A stretch of DNA of 64,000 bases from Nocardioides sp. CFH 31398 (GTDB taxonomy: Bacteria; Actinomycetota; Actinomycetes; Propionibacteriales; Nocardioidaceae), in the NCBI RefSeq assembly GCF_022436705.1, contig NZ_JAKUHT010000028.1, positions 1 to 64,000 of the forward strand. The letters run 5' to 3'. The translations under genes were made by a program, and so were the position numbers. The number at the start of each line of letters is the position of its first letter. Position 1 is the first letter of the stretch. Below, piece by piece: positions 1 through 8,254 of this stretch. Under the pieces are notes generated by a model. The model made no database searches, was not told where the DNA came from, and saw nothing but the letters and a program-made list of their open reading frames with translations.

Positions 1-540
1 GGCCCGAACGCCTCGTGCGGGTGGTCTCGACGACGCGGAGCCGCCGGCGCGGCTCGGCTGCTCGACCAGCTGGGGCCGGCTGCCACCGGTGGTCGAGGTG
101 TGACGAGCCCTGGCGAGGAGCCTCGAGACCCGGTGAGAGGACCCGGGTCCGGTCGCGGTGGTCTCGACGACGCGGAGCCGCCGGCGCGGCTCGGCTGCTC
201 GACCACCTGGGGCCGGCTGCCACCGGTGGTCGAGGTGTGACGAGCTCTGGCGAGGAGCCTCGAGACCCGGTGGGAGCACCCGGGTCTGGTCGCGGTGGTC
301 TCGACGACGCGGAGCCGCTGGCGCGGCTCGGCTGCTCGACCACCTGGGGCCGGCTGCCACCGGTGGTCGAGGTGTGACGAGCCCTGGCGAGGAGCCTCGA
401 GACCCGGTGGGAGCACCCGGGTCCGGTCGCGGTGGTCTCGACGACGCGGAGCCGCCGGCGCGGCTCGGCTGCTCGACCACCTGGGGCCGCGCGGGAGCCG
501 TTGGCGCGGCTCGGCTGCCCGACCAGCTGGGGCCGCGCGC
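1..540. repeat. 137-bp tandem repeat array, about 3.7 copies, no gene
   Basis: The block GGTCTCGACGACGCGGAG recurs at 23, 160, 297 and 434, an exact 137-bp period; the last copy is cut short and degenerates before 540. Each unit is built of nested inverted repeats: GGTCTCGA pairs with TCGAGACC, and inside it CTCGACCACC pairs with GGTGGTCGAG. Arg/Ser-rich open frames cross the array only because 137 bp of GC-rich sequence repeats without stops; they have no ribosome site and resemble no protein. The array begins before or at the window edge, so its true length is unknown. Related single copies lie near 9362-9404 and 53377-53400. Confidence 0.9.
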
Positions 541-543
541 GGG

Positions 544-1212
544 TCAGGCGTCGAACCGGTAGCCCATGCCGCGGACGGTGGCGATGGTGGAGGCGCCGAA
601 CTTCCTGCGGAGGTAGCCCACGTAGACGTCGACCACGTTCGAGCCGGGGTCGAAGTCGAAGCCCCACACGTGGTCGAGGAGCTGCTCGCGGGAGAGCACC
701 TGGCCCGGGTTGAGCATGAAGATCTCGGCGAGCGTGAACTCGCGGGCGGACAGGTCGACCTGCCGGCCGCCCACCGTGGCGCGGCGGGTGCGGAGGTCCA
801 GGGAGACGTCGCCGACGGTGAGGGAGTCCTCCCGGACGGCGGGCCCGTCGGAGCCCTGGCGCAGCCGCAGGCGGATCCGGGCGAGCAGCTCGGCGAACCG
901 GAACGGCTTCGGCATGTAGTCGTCGGCGCCGGTCTCGAGGGCCGCGACCGTGTCGGTGACCGAGTCCCGGGCGGTGAGCACGACCACCGGCACCCGCGAG
1001 CCCGACGAGCGGAGCTGGTCGAGCACCTCGAAACCGTCCATGACGGGCAGGCCAATGTCGAGCACGACCAGGTCGTAGGCACCCGACAGGGCCTCGTCCA
1101 GCCCGGAGCGGCCGTCGCCGACCGTGGTGGCGACGTGGCCGTCGGCCTTCAGCCCCTTGGCGACGAAGGACGCGATGCGGTCCTCGTCCTCGACGATCAG
1201 GATGCGGGCCAC
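544..1212 (-). CDS. OmpR/PhoB-family response regulator (TCS1)
   Basis: A 222-residue DNA-binding response regulator. The receiver domain (about 1-118) shows the acidic pair in VEDEDR, phospho-acceptor Asp52 in VVLDIGLP, and the conserved Lys in PKPF. The C-terminal winged helix (about 128-222) ends in RGMGYRFDA, typical of the family. The start is the GTG that places ARILIVEDED at the N terminus; longer frames upstream run inside the kinase gene. It overlaps the 3' end of the sensor kinase gene by 16 bp, so the two are translated together. Closest functional class is the MprA/TrcR-like actinobacterial regulators; the stimulus is unknown. Confidence 0.95.
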   Translation of the reverse strand: MARILIVEDEDRIASFVAKGLKADGHVATTVGDGRSGLDEALSGAYDLVVLDIGLPVMDGFEVLDQLRSSGSRVPVVVLTARDSVTDTVAALETGADDYMPKPFRFAELLARIRLRLRQGSDGPAVREDSLTVGDVSLDLRTRRATVGGRQVDLSAREFTLAEIFMLNPGQVLSREQLLDHVWGFDFDPGSNVVDVYVGYLRRKFGASTIATVRGMGYRFDA

Positions 1213-2720
1213 GGCTGCTCCTCGGGGGTGGGGGCGGGGTCGGACGCCGGGACGCGGTCGGTCCTCGGCGGGGCGGTGCGGGGGAGCGTCAGGACGAAGC
1301 GGGAGCCCCGGGGCTCCGCGTCCTCGACGTGGACGGTCCCGTGGTGGGCGGCGACGATCGCGGCGACGATCGACAGACCGAGGCCGAAGCCCTCGTCGCC
1401 GTCGCGGACGATGCTGCGTCCGAAGCGCTGGAAGATGCGGCCGCGGTCCTCCTCGGGCACGCCGTCGCCGGTGTCGCGCACCCAGAGACGCACCGCGGTG
1501 GCGTCGGCCGACGACCCGACGGCGACGACGTCCCCCGGGCCGGTGTGCTTGACGGCGTTGTCGGCCAGCTGCAGCAGGGCCTGGGTGAGGCGCTGGGCGT
1601 CGGCCTCCACGTGCGCGTCGGACACGCCGTCGTCCTGCCACGCACGGTCGCCCAGGGCGCGCGCCCTCGCGAGGACGCCGCGGGTCAGCGTGTCGACGCC
1701 GACGGGTCGCAGCCGCGTGAAGTCCGGGCGGCCGGCCTTCGCCAGCAGGATGAGGTCGCCGACCAGGCGGGACATGCGGTCGATCTCCTCCAGGAGGAGC
1801 TCACGGGTTTCCTCGACGTCCGTGGCGTCACGCGGGTCCAGCAGCTCGAGGTGGCCGCGGAGCACCGTGAGCGGGGTCTTGAGCTCGTGGCCGGCGTCGT
1901 CGAGGAACTGGCGCTGCGCGCCGAAGCCGTCCTCGAGCCGGTCCAGCATGGTGTTGACGGTCCGGGTCAGCGCCGTGATGTCGTCGTTCCCCCGCTCGGG
2001 GATGCGCCGCGACAGGTCGGTGGTCCCGATGTCCTCGGCCGTCTCCCGCAGGGTGCGCAGGGGCGCGAGCAGGCGACCCGACTGCGAGCCCGCCAGCAGG
2101 ACGATGAGGCCCAGGCTGAGGAGGGCGACGATCGCGTAGGTCTCGATCGTGTTGCTGATCTCGTCGCGCTCGTCGGCGAGGAAGTTGACGATGACCAGCG
2201 CGCCGGGCGCCGGGCTGTCCTCCTCGCGCACGGGGACGACGGTCACCCACGTCTCGCCGTACGGGAAGTCGCCGAGCACGCGCGTCCCGCCGGTCCGGGC
2301 GAGGTCGTCGACCGCCTCCCGGTAGCCCGGCTCCGCGAGGACCTCGTCGCCGTCGCGGTTCGGCGTCCGCGCCGTCGGGCGGCCGCTGCCGGGCGGGTAG
2401 ATCACCAGCATCTCGTCGTCGTCCGGCACGTTGCGCTGGATGAACAGCTCCAACAGCTGCTCGGCGCTGCGGAAGGGCTGCCCGGTGTCGGGGTCGAGGC
2501 CCCGCTGCAGCGCGCGGAACTCGGCGGTCTCCTGGTCGACCTGCTCGACGGTCTGCCGCTCGACGCGCGCCGCCTCGAGGACGTACACGAGCAGCCCGGC
2601 GCCGGCCATGGCCATGGCGGCGAGAACCGTGATGACGACGGTGATCCGGGTGCGGACCGAGAACGCGCCGGGCAGGCGACGGCGGGGAGAGGACTCAGTC
2701 GTCGTCCCCGTCGTCGTCAT
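1197..2720 (-). CDS. Membrane sensor histidine kinase (TCS1)
   Basis: A 507-residue sensor kinase partner of the regulator that follows. A first membrane segment lies at about 26-50, an extracytoplasmic sensor region at 51-192, a second membrane segment at 193-213, then HAMP, HisKA with phospho-acceptor His278 in DDAGHELKTP, and an HATPase domain with N-box DNAVKHT, DTGDG and GFGLGLSI. The ATG at 2720 was chosen because a GGGGA ribosome site precedes it; it lies inside the 3' end of the upstream Asp-rich gene (26-bp overlap). Its first ten codons therefore fall in that gene's GAC repeat tract. Confidence 0.9.
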   Translation of the reverse strand: MTTTGTTTESSPRRRLPGAFSVRTRITVVITVLAAMAMAGAGLLVYVLEAARVERQTVEQVDQETAEFRALQRGLDPDTGQPFRSAEQLLELFIQRNVPDDDEMLVIYPPGSGRPTARTPNRDGDEVLAEPGYREAVDDLARTGGTRVLGDFPYGETWVTVVPVREEDSPAPGALVIVNFLADERDEISNTIETYAIVALLSLGLIVLLAGSQSGRLLAPLRTLRETAEDIGTTDLSRRIPERGNDDITALTRTVNTMLDRLEDGFGAQRQFLDDAGHELKTPLTVLRGHLELLDPRDATDVEETRELLLEEIDRMSRLVGDLILLAKAGRPDFTRLRPVGVDTLTRGVLARARALGDRAWQDDGVSDAHVEADAQRLTQALLQLADNAVKHTGPGDVVAVGSSADATAVRLWVRDTGDGVPEEDRGRIFQRFGRSIVRDGDEGFGLGLSIVAAIVAAHHGTVHVEDAEPRGSRFVLTLPRTAPPRTDRVPASDPAPTPEEQPWPAS

Positions 2721-3093
2721 CGTCGTCCCCGTCGTCGTCGTCCTCGTCGTCATCATCATCGTCGTCGTCGTCCGCCGGGGGCGGGACGGGCTGCGGCTCC
2801 GGGGTGACGACCTCGACCCCGCCGTCGTCCACAGCCCCGTCGTCGACGTCGTCGCCGGCCCCGTCGTCGGCCCCGTCGTCGAGGTCGTCGTCCTCGGGAC
2901 GCGGCTCGGGTGGGGGCCGCCTCTCGAAGCGCACCCCGGGCTCCACCACGCGCTCCCCGAGCGGCGCGGGGACCACGACCGCGGTCTGTCCCGACACGGA
3001 CCCGGAGGTCGACGCGACCAGCGACCCGACGACGTACGCCCCCATGGGCACGACGAGCGCGAGCCCCAGGAGCACCTTCCAGACGACTGACAT
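2695..3093 (-). CDS. Small membrane-anchored protein with poly-Asp tail
   Basis: A 132-residue protein of unrecognised family. An N-terminal hydrophobic segment (about 4-24, WKVLLGLALVVPMGAYVV) is an anchor or uncleaved signal. A Pro/Glu/Asp-rich middle follows, and the last 25 residues are almost all Asp. The ATG at 3093 is preferred because translation from 3153 would add a non-hydrophobic leader. First gene of the TCS1 operon, overlapping the kinase. An acidic extracytoplasmic tail could bind divalent cations and feed the sensor; that is inference only. The tail is coded by a GAC/GTC trinucleotide tract prone to slippage. Confidence 0.65.
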   Translation of the reverse strand: MSVVWKVLLGLALVVPMGAYVVGSLVASTSGSVSGQTAVVVPAPLGERVVEPGVRFERRPPPEPRPEDDDLDDGADDGAGDDVDDGAVDDGGVEVVTPEPQPVPPPADDDDDDDDDEDDDDGDDDDDDGDDD

Positions 3094-3212
3094 GCCCCGA
3101 GCATCGACGACGGACGTGGACGCCAGGTGAGACCTGCATGAGAGGTCTCTCATGTTCCGGGGTGGGCGGGACTACCCTGACGCCATTCCCCGCCACGTGA
3201 TGGAGGTCACCT
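3094..3212. promoter_or_regulatory. Divergent promoter region with phased TGAGA boxes and an 18-bp palindrome
   Basis: TGAGA occurs at 3128 and again at 3139, 11 bp apart, the spacing used by OmpR-family dimers. Overlapping this is the palindrome CATGAGAG-GT-CTCTCATG at 3137-3154. The region separates the TCS1 operon (minus) from the acyl-CoA synthetase gene (plus), so autoregulation of TCS1 is the simplest reading. No convincing -10 or -35 was assigned. Confidence 0.5.
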
Positions 3213-4745
3213 GTGCTCGTCCCGCTGACCGTGAACGACTTCATCGACCGGGCCACGACGGTGTACGCCGACCGCACCGGGGTCGTCGACGAGCCCGACC
3301 AGCCGGCGCCGTCGCTGGGCACGCTCACGTACGCCGAGCTGGGCGACCTCGCTCGGCGCCAGGCGGCCCGGCTCGACGAGCTCGGCGTGGGCGTGGGGGA
3401 GCGGGTGGCCGTGGTCTCCCACAACAGCGCCCGGCTGCTGGGCTCGTTCTTCGGCGTCGCGGGCAGCGGTCGCGTCCTCGTGCCGGTCAACTTCCGCCTC
3501 AGCCGTGACGAGGTGTCCTACATCGTCGAGCACTCGGGGGCCTCCGTGCTGTGGGTCGACCCGGAGCTGGAGGACGCACTGTCCTCGGTGACCGCCCCGG
3601 TCAAGCACGTCCTCGGCGAGGACGACGAGCTGTACGCGGCGCCGGGCTCCGTGCCGCGGGCCTGGGAGCCCGACGAGAACGCCACGGCCTGCATCAACTA
3701 CACGTCCGGGACGACCGCCCGGCCGAAGGGCGTGCAGATCACCCACCGCAACATCTGGGTCAACGCCACGACGTTCGCGCTGCACGCCGGTGTGACGGAC
3801 CGCGACGTCTACCTGCACACGCTGCCGATGTTCCACGCGAACGGCTGGGGCATGCCGTTCGCGATGACCGGCGTCGGCGTGCCTCACGTCGTCCTGCGGA
3901 AGGTCGACGGAGCCGAGATCCTGCGCCGCGTGCGCGACCACGGCGTGACCGTCATGTGCGCGGCCCCGGCGGTCGTGGCGTCGGTGCTCGAGGCCGCCCA
4001 GTCCTGGGACGGCGAGATCCCCGGCCGCGACAAGGTCCGGATCATCGTGGCCGGCGCCCCGCCGCCGACCCGGACGGTGGCGCGGGTCGAGGAGGAGCTC
4101 GGCTGGGAGTTCATCCAGATCTACGGCCTCACCGAGACCTCGCCACTGCTGACGGTCAACCGCACCCGCGCCGAGTGGGACTCCTTGTCGACGGAGGAGC
4201 GCGCGAGCAAGCTGGTGCGGGCCGGGGTCCCCGCCCTGGGCGTCCGGCTGTCCACGAACGAGGAGGGCGAGGTCCGGGCCCGGTCGAACGTCGTCCTCGA
4301 GGGCTACTGGGAGCAGCCGGAGGAGTCCGCCCGGGTCCTGCGCGACGGCTGGTTCCACACCGGCGACGGCGGCACGATCGGCGACGACGGCTACCTGACC
4401 ATCGCCGACCGGCGCAAGGACGTCATCATCACCGGCGGCGAGAACGTGTCCTCGATCGAGGTCGAGGACGCCCTGTTCAGCCACCCTGCGGTGGCCGAGG
4501 TGGCGGTCATCGGCGTCCCCGACGAGAAGTGGGGCGAGACGATCCTCGCGCTCGTCGTCCTCGCGGAGGGCGAGGAGGCGACCGAGGCGGACCTGATCGC
4601 GCACTGCAAGGAGCGGGTGGCGCGCTACAAGGCGCCGACGCGTATCGAGTTCCGCGACGAGCTCGCGCGCACCGCCACCGGCAAGCTGCAGAAGTTCAAG
4701 CTGCGGGCGCCCTACTGGGAGGGCCGGGACCGCCAGGTCAACTGA
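3213..4745 (+). CDS. Acyl-CoA synthetase / AMP-dependent ligase
   Basis: A 510-residue member of the adenylate-forming (ANL) superfamily, expected to activate a carboxylic or fatty acid to its CoA thioester through an acyl-adenylate. The ATP-binding loop YTSGTTARPKG is at 163-173, the A5 motif is YGLTETSP, the A7 region is FHTGDGG followed by DRRKDVIITGGEN, and the catalytic Lys lies in RTATGKLQK near the C terminus. GTG 3213 is preceded by GGAGGT at a normal distance. Length is normal for medium/long-chain FadD-type enzymes; the substrate cannot be read from sequence. It stands alone, divergent from TCS1. Confidence 0.92.
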   Translation: MLVPLTVNDFIDRATTVYADRTGVVDEPDQPAPSLGTLTYAELGDLARRQAARLDELGVGVGERVAVVSHNSARLLGSFFGVAGSGRVLVPVNFRLSRDEVSYIVEHSGASVLWVDPELEDALSSVTAPVKHVLGEDDELYAAPGSVPRAWEPDENATACINYTSGTTARPKGVQITHRNIWVNATTFALHAGVTDRDVYLHTLPMFHANGWGMPFAMTGVGVPHVVLRKVDGAEILRRVRDHGVTVMCAAPAVVASVLEAAQSWDGEIPGRDKVRIIVAGAPPPTRTVARVEEELGWEFIQIYGLTETSPLLTVNRTRAEWDSLSTEERASKLVRAGVPALGVRLSTNEEGEVRARSNVVLEGYWEQPEESARVLRDGWFHTGDGGTIGDDGYLTIADRRKDVIITGGENVSSIEVEDALFSHPAVAEVAVIGVPDEKWGETILALVVLAEGEEATEADLIAHCKERVARYKAPTRIEFRDELARTATGKLQKFKLRAPYWEGRDRQVN

Positions 4746-4787
4746 GCACCTCCGGCGACCGGGGATGGCGTCGCTAGCCTGACCGCC

Positions 4788-5921
4788 ATGCAGCGGACCC
4801 TCGCAGACCTGGTCGACCTGCTCCACACCTGGTACCCGCCCGCGACGGCGGAGTCCTGGGACGCCGTCGGGCTGGTGTCCGGCGACCCCGCGGAGCCGGT
4901 CCGCAAGGTGATGCTCGCGGTCGACCCCACCGAGGAGGTCGCCCGCGAGGCGGTCGCGTGGGGCGCCGACCTGCTGGTCTGCCACCACCCGTTGTTCCTC
5001 ACGCCGGTGCACGGGGTCGCGGCCACGACGCCGAAGGGCCGCACGCTCGCGACCCTGACGAAGGGCGGGTGCGCGCTCCTCACCGCCCACACCAACGCCG
5101 ACCACGCGGTCGGCGGGGTCTCCGAGGCGCTCGCCACGGTGCTCGGCCTGCGTGACCTGCGCCCGATCCGCCCGGCGCCGACCGAGCCGCTCGACCTCCT
5201 GGTCGCCTGCGTGCCGACGGACGCCGCCCCGCCGGTGCGCGCCGCCATCGCGGAGGCGGGCGCCGGAGCGATCGGCGACTACGACCACTGCACCTTCACC
5301 GTCCCGGGCCTCGGCCGGTTCCGCCCCCTGGACGGCGCCAACCCCGCGGTCGGCGAGGTGGGGTCGCTGACGGTCGTCGAGGAGGACCGCATCGAGGCCG
5401 TCCTGCCGCGTCGGCTGCGCGGCGCCGTGATGACCGCGCTGCTGGGTGCGCACCCGTACGAGGAGCCGGCGTACTCGCTGCTCGAGCTGGCCTCGCCGGG
5501 CTCGCGGGAGGCGGGGACCGGTCGCCGGGGCGACGTCGACCCCACGACCCTGCGGGGTTTCGCCGAGACGGTCGCCGGTGTGCTGCCGCGGACGGCGCAG
5601 GGCGTCCGGGTCCTGGGTGATCCCGAGCGGGTCGTGCGGAGGGTGGCGGTGTGCGGCGGCTCGGGCGACTTCCTGCTCGACGAGCTCGCCAGCTCCGACG
5701 TCGACGTCTACCTGACCAGCGACCTGCGCCACCACCGTGCGGCGGAGTTCGCGGAGCAGTCGGCGGCGTCCGGCGGGCCCGCGCTGATCGACGTGGCCCA
5801 CTGGGCCGCCGAGTCGACCTGGCTGCCCGCCCTCGCGGAGCGGCTGACCGGAGCGGTGGGCGATACGGTGGAGGCTCGCGTCAGCACGACGCGCACCGAC
5901 CCCTGGGACCTGCGGCTCTGA
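4788..5921 (+). CDS. NIF3 / YbgI-like dinuclear metal protein
   Basis: A 377-residue NIF3 family protein, the long form with an inserted middle domain (about 130-250). Metal-ligand motifs are visible: CHHPLFL and HTNADHA in the N-terminal half, and DVAHWAAES near the C terminus. Members form hexameric toroids binding two metal ions; annotations as GTP cyclohydrolase type 2 homologues exist but the cellular role is not settled. It is followed, 31 bp downstream, by the zinc-ribbon gene and then a histidine phosphatase, the same order as Rv2230c-Rv2229c-Rv2228c of Mycobacterium tuberculosis. Confidence 0.93.
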   Translation: MQRTLADLVDLLHTWYPPATAESWDAVGLVSGDPAEPVRKVMLAVDPTEEVAREAVAWGADLLVCHHPLFLTPVHGVAATTPKGRTLATLTKGGCALLTAHTNADHAVGGVSEALATVLGLRDLRPIRPAPTEPLDLLVACVPTDAAPPVRAAIAEAGAGAIGDYDHCTFTVPGLGRFRPLDGANPAVGEVGSLTVVEEDRIEAVLPRRLRGAVMTALLGAHPYEEPAYSLLELASPGSREAGTGRRGDVDPTTLRGFAETVAGVLPRTAQGVRVLGDPERVVRRVAVCGGSGDFLLDELASSDVDVYLTSDLRHHRAAEFAEQSAASGGPALIDVAHWAAESTWLPALAERLTGAVGDTVEARVSTTRTDPWDLRL

Positions 5922-5952
5922 CGCGTCCCGGGGCAGCGAGAAGGAGACCACG

Positions 5953-6693
5953 CTGAAGGCCGATCCCTCCGCCCAGCTCCGCCTGCTCGACGTGCAGGAG
6001 CTCGACACGCGGGCGGACCGGCTGCGGCACCGTCGCGCCCACCTGCCCGAGCTCGCGGAGATCACCGACCTCGAGGCCGAGCGTCGCCGCGTCGAGGACG
6101 AGACCCGCGACGCCCGGATCGCCGTCGACGACCTCGCGACCGAGCAGACGAAGGCGGACGCCGACGTCGAGGCGGTCCGGGCGCGTCAGCGTCGCGACCA
6201 GGAGCGCCTCGACTCCGGCGCCGTCGGACCGAAGGACCTCGAGCGGATCCAGGCCGAGCTCGTGTCCCTCGCCCGGCGCATCGCGTCGCTCGAGGACACC
6301 GAGCTCGAGGTGATGGAGCGCCAGGAGGAGGCCCAGGCCCGGTTGACGGGTGCCGAGGAGCGGCTCGAGGCGGTCGAGCACCGCCTGGCCGACCTGCGCG
6401 CCGCCCGCGACGCCGCCTTCGCCGAGATCGACGCCGAGCTCGTCACCGTGGAGGCCGAGCGCGGCCCGGTGGCCGAGCAGGTCCCCGACGACCTGACCGC
6501 ACTCTACGAGCGGCTGCGTGCCGCCAAGGGCGGCGTCGGCGCGGCCCTGCTCCGGGCGCGGTCGTGCGGCGGGTGCCAGCTGACGCTCGACGCGGCCGAG
6601 ATCAACGCCGTCAGGGCCGCGTCGCCCGACGACGTCGTGCGGTGCGAGGAGTGCCAGCGGATCCTCGTCCGGACCGCCGAGTCCGGCCTGTGA
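5953..6693 (+). CDS. Coiled-coil C4 zinc-ribbon protein (DUF164), CTG start
   Basis: A 246-residue protein: a long charged coiled coil (about 15-180) and a C-terminal zinc ribbon with Cys pairs CGGC and CEEC. Homologous actinobacterial proteins (Rv2229c type) sit between NIF3 and RNase H/phosphatase genes. The start is unusual: CTG at 5953 has a perfect AAGGAG at 5941-5946 six bases upstream and gives KADPSAQLRLLDVQELD, the conserved N terminus; the next start, GTG 5992, would remove these residues and has no ribosome site. It overlaps the next gene by 4 bp (GTGA), so translation is coupled. Confidence 0.88.
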   Translation: MKADPSAQLRLLDVQELDTRADRLRHRRAHLPELAEITDLEAERRRVEDETRDARIAVDDLATEQTKADADVEAVRARQRRDQERLDSGAVGPKDLERIQAELVSLARRIASLEDTELEVMERQEEAQARLTGAEERLEAVEHRLADLRAARDAAFAEIDAELVTVEAERGPVAEQVPDDLTALYERLRAAKGGVGAALLRARSCGGCQLTLDAAEINAVRAASPDDVVRCEECQRILVRTAESGL

Positions 6694-7391
6694 CCACCGA
6701 CCCGACCGCGACGCCCACGCCGCAGGCGCCCAGCCGCGGGTGGGGAGGCGGTGGAGGGCCGACGACCACGCTGGTCCTCGTCCGCCACGGCGTCACCGTG
6801 CACACCGCCGCGAAGCGCTTCTCCGGCGGCCTCGGCGGCGCCAACCCGCCGCTGTCCGAGGACGGCGTCGCGCAGGCGCGCGCCACCGCGGAGTGGCTCG
6901 CCCCCGAGCTGCCCGCCGACGCCGTCCTGGTGACCTCACCGGTCCGTCGGACGGTCGAGACGGCGGGGCTCCTGGCCGCGGTGACCGGACTCGGTCCGGC
7001 GGTCGAGGAGCCCGGCGTAGCCGAGACGGACTTCGGCAGCTGGGAGGGCCTCACCTTCGGCGAGGTCCGGGAGGCCGACGCCGCCGCCCTCGACTCGTGG
7101 GTCGCCTCGCCCGACGTCCCGGCGGGTGGGACCGGTGAGTCGTTCGCCGCGGTCCGCGAGCGGGTCCTCGCCGCGCGCGACCGCCTGCTGGCGTCGTACG
7201 CCGGGCGGACCGTCGTGGTGGTCAGCCACGTGACCCCGATCAAGGTGCTCGTCGCCGACGCCCTGGGCGCGCCGCTCGGCTCGCTCTACGCGATGGAGCT
7301 CTCGCCGGCGTCCGTCACCGTCCTCGCGCACGGGGGCGACTGGGCGTCGATGCGGGCCTTCGACGCGGGACCGCACGGCCTGCGTCTCTGA
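6690..7391 (+). CDS. Histidine phosphatase (phosphoglycerate mutase-like)
   Basis: A 233-residue phosphatase. The catalytic His lies in LVLVRHGVT, the second His in VVVSHVTPIK, and the acid residue near ETDFGSWEG; all three hallmarks are intact. GTG 6690 overlaps the stop of the zinc-ribbon gene. In many actinobacteria, including M. tuberculosis Rv2228c, this operon position encodes a fusion of RNase HI to this phosphatase; here the N terminus is only a Pro/Gly-rich leader of about 25 residues and no RNase H domain exists. Possible roles are CobC-type alpha-ribazole phosphatase or a general acid phosphatase. Confidence 0.9.
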   Translation: MTTDPTATPTPQAPSRGWGGGGGPTTTLVLVRHGVTVHTAAKRFSGGLGGANPPLSEDGVAQARATAEWLAPELPADAVLVTSPVRRTVETAGLLAAVTGLGPAVEEPGVAETDFGSWEGLTFGEVREADAAALDSWVASPDVPAGGTGESFAAVRERVLAARDRLLASYAGRTVVVVSHVTPIKVLVADALGAPLGSLYAMELSPASVTVLAHGGDWASMRAFDAGPHGLRL

Positions 7392-7410
7392 CCCTGTCGC
7401 CCGGCCGGTC

Positions 7411-8196
7411 CTACGGCGAGGTGGGGAGCAGGACGTCGAGCCGCGTGCCGGCCGGCGTCGGCTCGTCGGTCTCGACGGCCCACCCGAGGTCGCGGAGCAC
7501 CGCGGCGAGGGCGGTCGGGGTGCGGGGGTTGGCACCGTCGAGCAGCAGCGCGCGGACGAGCAGCCCCTTGGTGTGCTTGTTGAAGTGGCTGACCACGGTG
7601 CGGGTCCCGTCGTCCGCCACGTTGAGCACGCGCACGGTCGCGACCCGGCGCGCCATCGCGGCGGGCGGCTTGAGGAACGCCGCGTAGGTGCCCGAGCGCA
7701 GGTCGACCAGCAGCCCGTCCCCGCGGAGCTCGTCCAGGGCGGGGCCGAGGTGCCGGCGCCAGTGGGCGGCGACCGGCCCGAGGCCCGGCAGGGTGACGGA
7801 CCCCGACAGGCGGTACGCCGGCACGCGGTCCCCCGGGCGCAGCACCCCGAACAGCGACGAGGTGATCGCGACCCGCGAGGAGGCCCGCCGCCGGGCCGCG
7901 GTGTCGAGACCGGCGGGGTCGAGCGCGTCGTACAGGACGCCGGTGTAGACGGCGTCCGCCCGCGCGGTGGGGGCGTGCGGCAGGTCGACGTTGGCGTGGA
8001 CCAGGTCGTGCTGCCCGGCGCTCAGGCCGAGGACGCCGGCCGCCGTCGCCGGGTCGCCCGCGCACAGCTCGACGAGGGCGTCGAGGACCTCCTGCCGGGC
8101 GGGACGCAGGCCCGGCGACGTGAGGGTCGACAGGTCCAGCGGGCGACCTCGGCGGGGGGCCGTCTTGCCCTCGCTCGGGGGCAGCAGCATGAGCAC
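7411..8196 (-). CDS. yaaA: YaaA-family peroxide stress protein (DUF328)
   Basis: A 261-residue YaaA/DUF328 protein, a DNA-binding family that in E. coli limits free iron and oxidative damage. Recognised by the N-terminal LLPPSEGKT motif, the central SSLFGVLRPGDRVPAYRL block and VVSHFNKHTKG near the C terminus. Start is GTG 8196 (reads MLMLLPPSEGK), matching the usual N terminus; ATG 8190 is an alternative and neither has a clear ribosome site. It converges with the phosphatase gene, 19 bp apart. The function in actinobacteria is not established. Confidence 0.9.
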   Translation of the reverse strand: MLMLLPPSEGKTAPRRGRPLDLSTLTSPGLRPARQEVLDALVELCAGDPATAAGVLGLSAGQHDLVHANVDLPHAPTARADAVYTGVLYDALDPAGLDTAARRRASSRVAITSSLFGVLRPGDRVPAYRLSGSVTLPGLGPVAAHWRRHLGPALDELRGDGLLVDLRSGTYAAFLKPPAAMARRVATVRVLNVADDGTRTVVSHFNKHTKGLLVRALLLDGANPRTPTALAAVLRDLGWAVETDEPTPAGTRLDVLLPTSP

Positions 8197-8254
8197 CGCG
8201 CCAGCCTAGGAGGCCGTCGGGTCGCCGCTCCCGGGGCCCTGGCACCCTTGTCCC

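Noticed and set aside
1..540. CRISPR array
   Set aside because: The period is 137 bp with almost the whole unit conserved; there are no short repeats with unique spacers and no cas genes.
15..562. Arg/Ser-rich reading frames through the tandem repeat
   Set aside because: They simply repeat every 137 bp, have no ribosome site and no protein-like pattern; all frames of the array are similarly open.
2756..3490. Minus-strand frame crossing the TCS1 promoter region
   Set aside because: It spans a clear divergent promoter and the start of the acyl-CoA synthetase gene and has no protein-like composition.
3207..6065. Long minus-strand frame antisense to the acyl-CoA synthetase and NIF3 genes
   Set aside because: Produced by third-position GC bias of the real plus-strand genes; it crosses two genes and has no domain pattern.
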